Source: Litorivivens sp041625575 (lineage in GTDB: Bacteria; Pseudomonadota; Gammaproteobacteria; Pseudomonadales; Spongiibacteraceae). Taken from it: a DNA stretch of 64,000 nt. The DNA is taken from contig JBFJTG010000006.1 in NCBI GenBank assembly GCA_041625575.1, positions 1 through 64,000 on the forward strand, given 5' to 3'. The notes beneath the pieces are model-generated. The model saw only the letters and a program-made list of their open reading frames with translations, had not been told where the DNA came from and made no database searches. Numbering within the stretch: position 1 is the stretch's first letter; each line of letters begins with the position of its first letter. Shown here in pieces: positions 25,749-34,480 of this stretch. The position numbers were made by a program, and so were the translations under genes.

Positions 25749-26221
25749 GTCAGGTACCAATGACTGTTGAAGGCGAAGCGCGCTTGCGCGCCGAGCTGAA
25801 GAAATTGAAAACGGAAGATCGTCCGCGCATTATTCAAGCCATTGCCGAGGCGCGCGAACACGGCGATCTGAAGGAAAATGCGGAATATCACGCTGCTCGT
25901 GAGCAACAGGGTTTTTGCGAAGGGCGTATTCAGGAAATAGAAGGAAAGCTTGCCGACGCGCGCGTCATCGACGTTAAAACCCTGCCGTCCACCGGACGGG
26001 TTATCTTCGGCGTTACCGTAACCCTGATTAACTGCGAAACCGAGGAAGAAGTTCGCTATCGTATCGTGGGCGAGGACGAAGCCGAGGTGAAGGCCGGTAA
26101 AATTTCGGTAACGTCGCCGATTGCCCGGGCCTTAATCGGCAAGGAAGAGGGCGATGTTGTTGTGGTGCGCGCTCCGGTGGGTGATGTGGAATACGAAATC
26201 GACAAAGTCGAGCATTTATAG
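25745..26221 (+). CDS. greA: Transcription elongation factor GreA
   Basis: 158 residues (E. coli 158). The N-terminal coiled coil (EGEARLRAELKKLKTEDRPRIIQAIAEAREHGDLKENAEYHAAREQQGFCEGRI) carries the acidic tip that stimulates RNA cleavage by backtracked RNA polymerase. The C-terminal FKBP-like domain reads YRIVGEDEAEVKAGKISVTSPIARALIGKEEGDVVVVRAP. The ATG overlaps the carB stop by 4 nt, so the gene is translationally coupled to carAB, as in Pseudomonas. It converges with yhbY, whose stop lies 22 nt away. Confidence 0.97.
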   Translation: MSQVPMTVEGEARLRAELKKLKTEDRPRIIQAIAEAREHGDLKENAEYHAAREQQGFCEGRIQEIEGKLADARVIDVKTLPSTGRVIFGVTVTLINCETEEEVRYRIVGEDEAEVKAGKISVTSPIARALIGKEEGDVVVVRAPVGDVEYEIDKVEHL

Positions 26222-26243
26222 TCCCAGACTATGGCGCCTGGGA

Positions 26244-26543
26244 TCAGGCGCGTAGCAGGTTTGAGAGTTTCGGGTTGGGCTTGCGCGCAGCTCGATAAAT
26301 CAGCACAACCTTGCCGATAGCCTGTACCAGTTCAGCCTTGTGCTCCTCGCAAATGTGTTGGACGACCAATTTGCGGTCGCCCGCTTCAGCAATGGCCAGC
26401 TTGACCTTGATTAATTCGTGATCTTCCAGCGCGCGCTCAAGCTCGGCTTCTACTCCTTCGGTGATACCCCGTCCAGCAACCATGACGACGGGTTTGAGTT
26501 TGTGGCCGATGGCGCGCAACTGCTTTCGCTTGGCATTATCCAT
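26244..26543 (-). CDS. yhbY: YhbY family RNA-binding protein (CRM domain)
   Basis: 99 residues forming a single CRS1-YhbY domain: KRKQLRAIGHKLKPVVMVAGRGITEGVEAELERALEDHELIKVKLA, with the GxxG-type loop, then RKLVVQHICEEHKAELVQAIGKVVLIYRAARKPNP. It associates with pre-50S ribosomal particles in E. coli and is thought to assist assembly. It is the only minus-strand gene in this long plus-strand core region and is divergent from rlmE, another 23S rRNA-related gene. Confidence 0.93.
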   Translation of the reverse strand: MDNAKRKQLRAIGHKLKPVVMVAGRGITEGVEAELERALEDHELIKVKLAIAEAGDRKLVVQHICEEHKAELVQAIGKVVLIYRAARKPNPKLSNLLRA

Positions 26544-26648
26544 GATGCTGTGTGATCCGAGATCTAAAAAGGGCGCGTATTGTACTCAAAAGGTATACTG
26601 CGTGCGATACCCGTCGCGAAATGCGGCGAGCCAAATAGGGTGATGTAA

Positions 26649-27275
26649 TTGGGAAAGAAACGTTCGGCGTCCAGTGGTGCTTGGTTACGGGAGCATTTCG
26701 ACGATCCTTATGTCAAACAAGCTCAGCGCGAGGGCTATCGCTCACGTGCATGCTATAAGTTGTTGGAAATTCAGGAAAAAGACCGTTTAATCCGACCCGG
26801 AATGACGGTTCTTGACCTGGGTTCGGCGCCGGGAGGGTGGTCGCAAGTGGCCGCCAAGCTCGTGGGCGACAAGGGCCGCGTGATTGCCAGTGACATTTTG
26901 CCCATGGATACACTGGCTGATGTTGAGTTTGTGCAGGGAGATTTCACCGAAGACGAGGTTTTTGAGGTTTTACTGTCTATGGCAGGGGATCAGCCCGTAG
27001 ACCTTGTAATTTCGGATATGGCCCCAAACATGAGTGGTGTCAACGCTGTCGATCAACCTCGCTCGATGTATTTGCTGGAGCTGGCGCTCGATATGGCGCG
27101 ACGCGTGCTGCGCCCCGGCGGTAGTTTTGTGAGTAAAGCCTTTCATGGCGAGGGTTACGAGGAGTTTTACCGCGATTTTAAAACCAGTTTCGAAAGTCCA
27201 GTCACACGCAAGCCGAAAGCGTCCAGACCGCGCTCGCGAGAAGTCTATATAGTGGGCAAAGGGTTCAAACAGTAG
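26649..27275 (+). CDS. rlmE: 23S rRNA (uridine-2552-2'-O)-methyltransferase RlmE
   Basis: 208 residues (E. coli 209). The FtsJ/RrmJ Rossmann fold has SAM motif VLDLGSAPGGWSQVAA, the KDKE catalytic tetrad region beginning SRACYKLLEIQEKDRL, DMAPNMSGV and PGGSFVSKAFHGEG. It methylates U2552 in the A loop late in 50S assembly. Translation starts at TTG 26649 with GGGTGA upstream; an ATG six bases earlier runs into TAA at once. It precedes ftsH as in most gammaproteobacteria. Confidence 0.95.
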   Translation: MGKKRSASSGAWLREHFDDPYVKQAQREGYRSRACYKLLEIQEKDRLIRPGMTVLDLGSAPGGWSQVAAKLVGDKGRVIASDILPMDTLADVEFVQGDFTEDEVFEVLLSMAGDQPVDLVISDMAPNMSGVNAVDQPRSMYLLELALDMARRVLRPGGSFVSKAFHGEGYEEFYRDFKTSFESPVTRKPKASRPRSREVYIVGKGFKQ

Positions 27276-27385
27276 GGCCTTTTACAGCCCCTGAAATGGC
27301 CGCCGATACAGTTCTGTAGTAAAGTGGCATATTCGAGAAGCAGCTAGCGGCCGTCGTTTGTGTCCGCAGCAGAGAGGTTTATCTT

Positions 27386-29320
27386 TTGAACGATATGGCA
27401 AAAAATTTATTGTTGTGGCTGATTATCGCGGCGGTGCTGCTGTCGGTTTTCAACAATTTCAGTGTTAAACCCACTACGGAAACGCTGACCTACTCCCAGT
27501 TTATTCAGGAAGTGCGTAACGAGAAGGTTGAAAAGATAACAGTCGACGGACTGATTATTCGTGGTGAGCGCGGTGACAGTACGGTGTTCGAGACCGTTCG
27601 GCCGATGATTGAAGATCCCAAGTTAATGGATGATCTATATAACCACGGTGTTCAGGTTAAAGGCACCAAGCCGCCGGAGCAGAGCATCTGGTCGCAGTTG
27701 CTGATTGCCAGCTTCCCTATCTTGATCATTATTGCCGTGTTTATGTTCTTCATGCGCCAGATGCAAGGCGGTGCCGGCGGCGGTGGCCGCGGCGGCCCCA
27801 TGGCTTTTGGCAAGAGCAAAGCCCGCTTGCTGAGCGAAGATCAGATCAAAACGACCTTTGCCGATGTCGCCGGTGTCGATGAAGCCAAGGAAGAAGTGCA
27901 GGAACTGGTTGAGTTCTTGCGAGACCCGGGCAAGTTCCAGCGTTTGGGTGGCCGGATTCCCCGCGGAGTCCTGATGGTAGGCTCGCCGGGTACCGGTAAA
28001 ACCCTGTTGGCCAAAGCGATTGCCGGCGAAGCCAAGGTTCCCTTTTTCTCAATCTCCGGCTCCGACTTTGTTGAGATGTTTGTCGGTGTTGGTGCCTCGC
28101 GCGTGCGCGATATGTTTGAGCAGGCCAAAAAGCAGTCCCCCTGCATCATCTTCATCGATGAAATAGATGCGGTTGGCCGCCATCGTGGCGCCGGGCTTGG
28201 TGGCGGTCATGACGAGCGCGAACAGACATTGAACCAATTATTGGTTGAGATGGACGGTTTTGAAGGCAATGAAGGCGTTATTGTTATCGCCGCGACCAAC
28301 CGTCCCGACGTACTTGACCCTGCATTGCTGCGTCCGGGCCGTTTTGACCGTCAGGTTGTGGTCGGTTTGCCTGATATTCGTGGCCGCGAGCAAATTCTGA
28401 AAGTCCACATGCGCAAAGTGCCTTTGGCCGATGACGTCAAGCCGGGAATTATCGCGCGCGGCACGCCCGGATTTTCCGGTGCTGATTTGGCCAATCTGGT
28501 GAACGAGGCCGCTTTGTTTGCCGCTCGCGCCAATTCGCGTGTTGTCGGTATGGACCAGTTTGATTTGGCAAAAGACAAAATCATGATGGGCGCCGAGCGC
28601 AAATCCATGGTCATGTCAGATAAAGAGAAACTGAATACCGCTTATCACGAAGCCGGCCACGCTATTGTCGGTCGTATCGTGCCCGAGCACGACCCGGTCT
28701 ATAAGGTCAGTATTATTCCCCGTGGCCGCGCCTTGGGTGTGACCATGTTCCTGCCGGTAGAAGATCGCTACAGTCACAGCCATCGCCACATTGTTGGTCA
28801 AATTTGCTCTTTATTCGGCGGCCGTATTGCTGAAGAAATGACATTGGGTAAGGACGGCATTACCACGGGCGCCTCCAATGATATTAAGCGGGCCACCGAG
28901 TTGGCACGCAACATGGTGACCAAGTGGGGTTTGTCGGACAAAATGGGGCCCTTGCTCTACGACGAATCCGATGATGAGGTGTTTCTTGGCCGTTCCGCCA
29001 CCCAGCACCACAAGAGTGTGTCCGAAGAAACGGCGCGCAATATTGATAGCGAAGTCCGTCGCATTATTGACGAATGCTATCAGCGCGCGCACGACATACT
29101 GGAAGAGCATCGCGGCAAGCTGGATATTATGGCCGAAGCCTTGATGAAGTATGAAACCATCGATGCCAAACAAATCGACGATATTATGGCGGGTAAACCG
29201 CCGCGTGAGCCTGCCGATTGGAATGATAGTAACCCTCCCGGCGGCGGCGACGGCATCACAACCGACGACACGTCGAAGGCATCTGAAGGGCCCATCGGTG
29301 GCCCGGCCAGTAATCACTGA
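27386..29320 (+). CDS. ftsH: ATP-dependent zinc metalloprotease FtsH
   Basis: 644 residues. Two transmembrane helices (about 6-24 and 102-122) flank a periplasmic domain. The AAA module has Walker A GSPGTGKT (199-206), Walker B IIFIDEIDAV and the SRH region. The M41 protease has HEAGH (421-425). FtsH degrades membrane proteins and sigma-32, linking it to the heat-shock genes nearby. The TTG at 27386 is 8 nt after GAGAGG, while ATG 27395 (MAKNLLLWL) equals the E. coli start, so either is possible. The C-terminal tail is Asp/Gly/Ser-rich. Confidence 0.97.
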   Translation: MNDMAKNLLLWLIIAAVLLSVFNNFSVKPTTETLTYSQFIQEVRNEKVEKITVDGLIIRGERGDSTVFETVRPMIEDPKLMDDLYNHGVQVKGTKPPEQSIWSQLLIASFPILIIIAVFMFFMRQMQGGAGGGGRGGPMAFGKSKARLLSEDQIKTTFADVAGVDEAKEEVQELVEFLRDPGKFQRLGGRIPRGVLMVGSPGTGKTLLAKAIAGEAKVPFFSISGSDFVEMFVGVGASRVRDMFEQAKKQSPCIIFIDEIDAVGRHRGAGLGGGHDEREQTLNQLLVEMDGFEGNEGVIVIAATNRPDVLDPALLRPGRFDRQVVVGLPDIRGREQILKVHMRKVPLADDVKPGIIARGTPGFSGADLANLVNEAALFAARANSRVVGMDQFDLAKDKIMMGAERKSMVMSDKEKLNTAYHEAGHAIVGRIVPEHDPVYKVSIIPRGRALGVTMFLPVEDRYSHSHRHIVGQICSLFGGRIAEEMTLGKDGITTGASNDIKRATELARNMVTKWGLSDKMGPLLYDESDDEVFLGRSATQHHKSVSEETARNIDSEVRRIIDECYQRAHDILEEHRGKLDIMAEALMKYETIDAKQIDDIMAGKPPREPADWNDSNPPGGGDGITTDDTSKASEGPIGGPASNH

Positions 29321-29347
29321 CACTGATACTACCTTTGTGAAAGCCCT

Positions 29348-30214
29348 ATGACTGCAAGCCCGCAGCCGCCCGCACAGATTCTCAACTGTGCGGGACGGGC
29401 CTTAAACCTTTCTCTGCCCCACGTTATGGGCATTCTTAACGTCACACCCGATTCCTTTTCCGATGGCGGCCGCTTTGTTGGTCTTGATGTCAGTCTTCGT
29501 CACGCCGCGGCAATGGTTGCCCAGGGCGCAAGCTTCGTTGATGTGGGTGGAGAGTCCACCCGGCCCGGTGCCAAAGAGGTAGGCGTTGCCGAAGAGCTGG
29601 ATCGCGTTATTCCCGTTATAGAGGCAATTTCCCGTGAGTTGGATGTGGTTGTGTCTGTGGATAGCTCCAAAGCGGAGGTGATCCGTGCGGCAGTGAGTGC
29701 AGGCGCTGGCCTCTTAAACGATGTGCGCGCACTGCAATCGCCCGGCGCCTTATTCGCGGCTGCAGATTCAGGTTTGCCGGTTTGTCTTATGCATATGCAA
29801 GGGCAGCCTGTAGATATGCAGAATGCACCGGAATATTCAGGCGTCGTTGAAGAGGTTTTAGCTTTTTTGCAAATGCGTGTGCAGGCGTGTGAAGCGGCGG
29901 GTATTGATCGTAGCCGTATTGTTATCGACCCTGGTTTTGGGTTTGGCAAAACAGCTGAACACAATTTGCAATTATTGAATCGCCTGCCTGCTTTTGTTCA
30001 ATGCGGGTTTCCGGTCCTGGTGGGCTTGTCTCGCAAGTCTCTGTTAGGGCGGGTTACCGGGCGAGGCGTTGAAGACCGTCTGGCTGCCAGCGTAGCGGCG
30101 GCGGCACTGGCGGTAAGCAAAGGGGCGCGTATAATTCGGGCACACGATGTGCCGGCAACAGTTGATGCTGTAAAAATGGCGCAGGCAATGATAAGAGAGT
30201 CACTGGATGAGTAG
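29348..30214 (+). CDS. folP: Dihydropteroate synthase
   Basis: 288 residues with the TIM-barrel signatures VMGILNVTPDSFSDGGRF, FVDVGGESTRPGAKEV, VVVSVDSSKAEVIRAAVSAGAGLLNDVRAL and IVIDPGFGFGKTAEHNLQLLN, plus LVGLSRKSLLGRVTGR near the end. It condenses p-aminobenzoate with the dihydropterin diphosphate in folate synthesis and is the sulfonamide target. The gene lies between ftsH and glmM, the standard order. Its end overlaps glmM by 8 nt. Confidence 0.97.
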   Translation: MTASPQPPAQILNCAGRALNLSLPHVMGILNVTPDSFSDGGRFVGLDVSLRHAAAMVAQGASFVDVGGESTRPGAKEVGVAEELDRVIPVIEAISRELDVVVSVDSSKAEVIRAAVSAGAGLLNDVRALQSPGALFAAADSGLPVCLMHMQGQPVDMQNAPEYSGVVEEVLAFLQMRVQACEAAGIDRSRIVIDPGFGFGKTAEHNLQLLNRLPAFVQCGFPVLVGLSRKSLLGRVTGRGVEDRLAASVAAAALAVSKGARIIRAHDVPATVDAVKMAQAMIRESLDE

Positions 30215-31544
30215 AAAATATTTTGGGACCGACGGTATTCGCGGTCGCGTCGGCGAAGGCTCGATTACGCCGGAATTTATGCTTCGTTTGGGCTGGGCGG
30301 CAGGCAAAATTTTTGCTAAAGGTCCCGGTCAAAAAGTCATCATTGGTAAGGACACGCGTATATCGGGCTATATGTTCGAATCGGCGCTGGAAGCAGGTTT
30401 GGTGGCCGCCGGTGTGGATGTGCGTCTGCTCGGGCCGATGCCAACGCCTGCAATTGCCTATCTCACGCGTACCATGAAAGCTCAGGCCGGCATTGTCATC
30501 AGCGCCAGTCATAATCCCTATGAGGACAACGGCATCAAGTTTTTCTCCGCCGAGGGTTGCAAGTTGCCGGATGAGATTGAGTTGGCCATCGAGGCGCAAC
30601 TCGACAAAGCCATGACAACGGTTGACTCTGCCGCGCTTGGCAAGGTGTCCCGTATAGAAGACGCCGGTGGCCGCTATATCGAATTTTGCAAAAGAGCGCT
30701 GCCTATAGGTTGTTCGCTGGGCGGCTTAAAAATTGTGGTTGACTGCGCCCATGGCGCGACCTACCAGGTGGGGCCGCAAGCCTTGCGAGAGCTGGACGCA
30801 CAGGTAACGACGATCGGCGCCAGCCCTGACGGCCTCAATATCAATGAGGGTTTTGGTTCCACGGCTCCGCAGGCCTTGCAGAAAAAAGTACTGGAACTTG
30901 GTGCTGATCTGGGGATTGCCTTTGATGGCGACGGAGATCGTGTATTGTTTGTCGATCATCGCGGCGAAACCGTCGATGGCGATGAGCTCTTATTTATCAT
31001 CGCGCAGCATGAAATGCTCAGGACCGGTGCGGTTAGTGGCGTCGTCGGGACTTTGATGAGCAATATGGGATTCGAGTTAGCCTTGAAAGAGCTGGAAATT
31101 CCTTTCGCGAGAGCAAAGGTGGGCGATCGTTATGTCAAAGAGTTGATGGAATCGCGCGGCTGGTCTCTGGGCGGTGAAAATTCAGGCCATATTATTTGCT
31201 CTGACATCACCAGCACCGGTGACGGCATCATTGCCGCCCTAAAGGTCTTGTACGCGATCGTGGATACGGGCAAGTCGCTTGCCGACCTTAAGTCGGGTAT
31301 GAGTAAATTTCCGCAAGTAATGCAAAACGTCAAAATTAAGCTCGGCAACAATATTCTGGATAGTGTGGATTTGCAGCAGGCCGTGTTTGCGGTGGAATCG
31401 GAACTTGGTTCCAAAGGGCGAGTATTGCTGCGGCCGTCAGGTACTGAGCCCGTTATCAGGGTGATGGTGGAGGGCGAATGTCACGAGACGGTGACAGCGC
31501 TCTGCCGGGACCTGTCACAGCGAGTAGAAGAGTTGGCCGGGTAG
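30207..31544 (+). CDS. glmM: Phosphoglucosamine mutase GlmM
   Basis: 445 residues (E. coli 445). It converts glucosamine-6-phosphate to glucosamine-1-phosphate for cell wall and LPS precursors. The start KYFGTDGIRGRVGEG is typical. The phosphorylated serine is S101 in VISASHNPYEDNGIKFF, and the metal-binding loop is FDGDGDRVLFVD. GGENSGHIICSDITSTGDGI is the sugar-binding loop, and RPSGTEPVIRVMVEG the phosphate-binding loop. Translation overlaps the folP end by 8 nt. Confidence 0.98.
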   Translation: MSRKYFGTDGIRGRVGEGSITPEFMLRLGWAAGKIFAKGPGQKVIIGKDTRISGYMFESALEAGLVAAGVDVRLLGPMPTPAIAYLTRTMKAQAGIVISASHNPYEDNGIKFFSAEGCKLPDEIELAIEAQLDKAMTTVDSAALGKVSRIEDAGGRYIEFCKRALPIGCSLGGLKIVVDCAHGATYQVGPQALRELDAQVTTIGASPDGLNINEGFGSTAPQALQKKVLELGADLGIAFDGDGDRVLFVDHRGETVDGDELLFIIAQHEMLRTGAVSGVVGTLMSNMGFELALKELEIPFARAKVGDRYVKELMESRGWSLGGENSGHIICSDITSTGDGIIAALKVLYAIVDTGKSLADLKSGMSKFPQVMQNVKIKLGNNILDSVDLQQAVFAVESELGSKGRVLLRPSGTEPVIRVMVEGECHETVTALCRDLSQRVEELAG

Positions 31545-31612
31545 ACGTGATTCAATCTTGTGTCGCTCTGTTTGTTTCTGTACTATTGGCGCCCATTTTG
31601 CGGTAAGGGTAA

Positions 31613-32365
31613 ATGATGCGGCGCAAGCTGGTTGCAGGCAACTGGAAGATGCATGGCACGCGCCGTGGCGTCGAGCAGTTATTAAATGACCTGATACCAT
31701 CAGTGGCCGCCTCGGCAGCAGACGTCGTAGTGATTCCCCCTTACCTTTATCTGTCGCAAGCAGCAGCTATGCTGGCGGACAGTAATATTGCGCTGGGTGC
31801 GCAGACGGTTAGTGAGTACCGGGGTGAAGGCGCCTATACCGGTGAAATCTCCGCGGAGATGCTTAAGGATTTAGGCTGTCGCTTTGTCTTGGTCGGTCAT
31901 TCTGAGCGGCGAGCCTTGTTTGCTGAAAGCGATGAATGCGTAGCGGCCAAGTTGGCGACCGTCCTTGATCAGGGCATGCAGCCAATACTCTGTGTTGGCG
32001 AGTCACTCGAGCAGCGTAAAGCCGGAGAAACATTGCAGGTTGTCAGTCGGCAGCTGCAGGCGGTTTTGCAAGGCCTTGATCAGCCCTTGGACGATATGAT
32101 TATTGCCTATGAGCCGGTATGGGCAATTGGTACCGGCGAGACGGCAAGTCCGGCGCAAGCGCAGGAAGTGCATGCGTTTATTCGACAAGAATTGGCAGCC
32201 TATAATGCAGCGCTGTCTGATAGAATACGTATTCTTTACGGTGGCAGCGTCAAAGCAGCCAACGCAGAAGAATTATTTGCCCAGCCAGATATCGATGGCG
32301 GGCTAGTTGGCGGAGCTTCACTGGATGCCAGTGAGTTCGCCGCCATTTGCAAAGTGGTTAATTGA
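31613..32365 (+). CDS. tpiA: Triosephosphate isomerase
   Basis: 250 residues. The glycolytic TIM-barrel is recognised by LVAGNWKMHG at the start with its substrate Lys, FVLVGHSERRALFAE with the catalytic His, AYEPVWAIGTG with the catalytic Glu, and the phosphate loops LYGGSVKAANAEEL and GGLVGGASLD. AGGG lies just upstream of two consecutive ATG codons, the first of which I use. The stop codon overlaps the upstream edge of the secG reading frame. Confidence 0.97.
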   Translation: MMRRKLVAGNWKMHGTRRGVEQLLNDLIPSVAASAADVVVIPPYLYLSQAAAMLADSNIALGAQTVSEYRGEGAYTGEISAEMLKDLGCRFVLVGHSERRALFAESDECVAAKLATVLDQGMQPILCVGESLEQRKAGETLQVVSRQLQAVLQGLDQPLDDMIIAYEPVWAIGTGETASPAQAQEVHAFIRQELAAYNAALSDRIRILYGGSVKAANAEELFAQPDIDGGLVGGASLDASEFAAICKVVN

Positions 32366-32370
32366 TAATT

Positions 32371-32739
32371 ATGGAACAGTTAGTCCTCATATTTCACGTT
32401 CTGGCTGCGATATCGATAGTAGGCCTTATTCTGCTGCAGCAGGGTAAAGGCGCTGATATGGGTGCGTCATTTGGTAGCGGCGCTTCGCAAACGCTATTTG
32501 GAAGTTCAGGTAGCGGTAATGCGCTAACCCGTGCAACAGCGATATTGGCAACCTTGTTTTTCTGCACTAGCCTGGGCTTGGCTTATGTTGCTAAACAAAA
32601 GGCCGGAACTGATGGTCTTGATTTCGACGATCAGATTCCGGCGTTAGAAGAAAGCAGAAACGTTGCGCCAGTCCCGGCAAATGACGAAATTCCCGAACTG
32701 CAAGGCCTTGAGCAGGATATGGGTGATATACCAGAGTAA
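32371..32739 (+). CDS. secG: Protein-export membrane protein SecG
   Basis: 122 residues. Two transmembrane helices surround the conserved loop LQQGKGADMGASFGSGASQTLFGSSGSGNALTR. The C-terminal tail is acidic and Pro/Asp-rich, as in Pseudomonas. SecG is the small accessory subunit of the SecYEG translocon. I place the start at ATG 32371 (MEQLVLIFHV), matching the E. coli start. A TTG at 32362 overlapping the tpiA stop would add three residues. No clear Shine-Dalgarno is seen, which suggests coupling to tpiA. tRNA-Leu follows after 12 nt. Confidence 0.95.
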   Translation: MEQLVLIFHVLAAISIVGLILLQQGKGADMGASFGSGASQTLFGSSGSGNALTRATAILATLFFCTSLGLAYVAKQKAGTDGLDFDDQIPALEESRNVAPVPANDEIPELQGLEQDMGDIPE

Positions 32740-32751
32740 GACAGAAAATTT

Positions 32752-32837
32752 GCCGAAGTGGTGGAATTGGTAGACACGCCATCTTGAGGGGGTGGTGAGC
32801 ATTGCTCGTGCGGGTTCAAGTCCCGCCTTCGGCACCA
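32752..32837 (+). tRNA. tRNA-Leu (anticodon GAG)
   Basis: Acceptor arms GCCGAAG / CTTCGGC with discriminator A and encoded CCA. D arm TGGTGGAATTGGTAGACAC, anticodon stem CCATC / GGTGG with loop TTGAGGG giving anticodon GAG, a long class II variable arm, and T arm GCGGGTTCAAGTCCCGC. The 86-nt length fits a leucine tRNA. It lies downstream of secG as in Pseudomonas. Confidence 0.97.
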
Positions 32838-32840
32838 AAC

Positions 32841-32878
32841 AAAAAGGGGGGCTTCCATGTGGAAGCCCCCCTTTTTTT
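32841..32878 (+). terminator. Strong intrinsic terminator after tRNA-Leu
   Basis: A 17-bp stem including GGGGGGCTTCC / GGAAGCCCCCC around a 4-nt loop ATGT, flanked by A5 and T7, so it can work in both directions. It closes the rlmE-to-tRNA-Leu transcription unit. Confidence 0.92.
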
Positions 32879-32888
32879 GTTTGGTACG

Positions 32889-32961
32889 GCGGGAACCGCT
32901 TCGCGGCCCGCGTTGGCTCGCGTTTGTGGCGCTCGGGGCTTTGCCCCAGCGGGCTGCGAGC
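32889..32961. repeat. GC-rich palindromic cluster downstream of tRNA-Leu
   Basis: Two structured units: GCGGG-AA-CCGC-TTC-GCGG-CCCGC (32889-32911), then outer arms GCTCGC / GCGAGC (32916-32921, 32956-32961) enclosing GGGGC-TTT-GCCCC (32935-32947). The base composition is higher in G+C than its flanks. It may be a dispersed palindromic repeat at the boundary of the ectoine genes; no second copy is seen in the window. Confidence 0.4.
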
Positions 32962-33040
32962 ACTGCCCGAATTGCTGATAGATATGTCGGCCTACCTGTC
33001 TGGCAAATTAGTAGACTGTAAGCCCCTTCTTTGTGCAGGA

Positions 33041-33062
33041 GCTCTAACTCTCCAATTAGAGC
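33041..33062. promoter_or_regulatory. Inverted repeat, candidate operator before the ectoine genes
   Basis: GCTCTAA-N8-TTAGAGC, a perfect 7-bp dyad, 71 nt before the start of the M20 deacetylase gene. Without a T-run it is not a terminator, and the position suits a regulator site, but the regulator is unknown. A clear promoter could not be assigned. Confidence 0.4.
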
Positions 33063-33132
33063 GAAATCCCTAAGTCGTGCTACGCTGTATGACAGTAAAT
33101 CTCTGAAAAATTGCTGTAACAGGAGTTATGGA

Positions 33133-34299
33133 ATGGGCCACACTTGGAGTGAATTGATCGAGCGTGCAGTCGAGTTGCGCCATCAGTTGCATCGCTTTCC
33201 TGAGTTAGCCTGGTCGGAAGTTGAAACGGCGAAAAAGATTCGCGGTTTGCTGTCAGATATTGGGCTTGAATGGCGTAGCTGCGCCGAAACCGGAACGCTG
33301 GCTACCTTGGCCCCGCAAGCGCAAGGTCGTCATATTGCCCTGCGTGCGGATATTGATGCACTTCCTATCCACGAGGATAGCGGTGTCAATTGGTCCTCTG
33401 AGCGAGCTGGGTTTATGCATGCCTGTGGTCATGATGGCCACACAGCGACCCTGTTTGCTGCTTTGTGGTGGATGAAGCAACACGAAGATAAATTGCCCGG
33501 TCCTGTTACTGTTTTGTTTCAGCCCGCCGAAGAGGGTGGTCACGGTGCACGTCGCATGGTTGAAGAAGGTGCGCTGGCGGGTATAGAGGCCATTTACGGC
33601 TGGCATAACTGGCCGGCTATTCCGGTAGGTCATGCGGTTTGCCCGGACGGTGCGGTAATGGCTGCGAACGGTACCTTTCGAATTGAAATAAGCGGTAAAG
33701 GCGGTCACGCCAGTCAGCCCGAATTGTGTCGCGACCCGGTGTTGGCCGCAGCCGCTGTTGCAATGGCACTGCAGCAGGTTGTCAGCCGGCGAATTGCCGC
33801 GCAACGCGCCGCCGTTGTCAGCGTTACCTCAATTGATGCGCGCAGTGCCGAAACCGTTATTCCGGATAAGGCACTGGTGGCAGGCAGTATTAGGCTGGCG
33901 TCTAGTGACATGTGGCAGGAGGTTCAGTCGCTGGTTAAGGAAATCGCAATCAGCACAGCCAAAGCTTACGGGGTGAGCGCCGACGTGGATTTATTTCCGC
34001 GTTATGGTGCAACGAGAAACAATCCGGCGGAGGCAGCTCGTATGCGCGCTGCACTTGCCGATGAGTACGGTGAAGAGTGGCGTTGTAGTGATACACCCGT
34101 TCCCATCATGGCGTCGGAAGATTTTAGTTATTACCTTAACGCCATTCCTGGTGCATTTTCCCTGATTGGTTCCGGTGATGGAACCGAGTTCGATTACCCC
34201 TGTCACAATCCGCATTATGATTTTCGAGACAGCCTCATACCGCGTGTAGCGCGTGTTTTTCTTCGCTTGGCCGGTGCCCCACTACCCCCAGTCAACTAA
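33133..34299 (+). CDS. M20 metallopeptidase-family deacetylase, likely N-acetyl-diaminobutyrate deacetylase
   Basis: 388 residues from ATG 33133, which follows AGGAG by 7 nt; the frame is open 34 codons earlier with poor coding look. M20D motifs: ALRADIDALPI, FMHACGHDGHTATL (metal ligands Cys98, His100), LFQPAEEGGHGARRM (Glu133/Glu134), GWHNWPAIPVGHAV, and IMASEDFSYYL near the end. Relatives hydrolyse N-acyl amino acids. The neighbours are an EctB-type transaminase and an ectoine hydrolase, so the predicted substrate is N-acetyl-2,4-diaminobutyrate. The classical DoeB of Halomonas belongs to a different (AstE/AspA) fold; I recall M20 versions being called DoeB2, but the assignment here rests on context. 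Confidence 0.8.
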   Translation: MGHTWSELIERAVELRHQLHRFPELAWSEVETAKKIRGLLSDIGLEWRSCAETGTLATLAPQAQGRHIALRADIDALPIHEDSGVNWSSERAGFMHACGHDGHTATLFAALWWMKQHEDKLPGPVTVLFQPAEEGGHGARRMVEEGALAGIEAIYGWHNWPAIPVGHAVCPDGAVMAANGTFRIEISGKGGHASQPELCRDPVLAAAAVAMALQQVVSRRIAAQRAAVVSVTSIDARSAETVIPDKALVAGSIRLASSDMWQEVQSLVKEIAISTAKAYGVSADVDLFPRYGATRNNPAEAARMRAALADEYGEEWRCSDTPVPIMASEDFSYYLNAIPGAFSLIGSGDGTEFDYPCHNPHYDFRDSLIPRVARVFLRLAGAPLPPVN

Positions 34300-34480
34300 T
34301 TTAGCGCAATAATTAGTCGTAATAATTACGGCTTAAACTCAATTTCCCGTTTTTTTTGCACTATGTTGGCAAAAATGTTGGGATAGAAATAGCAACAATT
34401 TAATTGGAGAAAAAACCGGGCGGCAAGCCCGTTTTCCGCACGACGTTTTTTGTTATTAAACTGAGTCAGGAGAAGCATAC

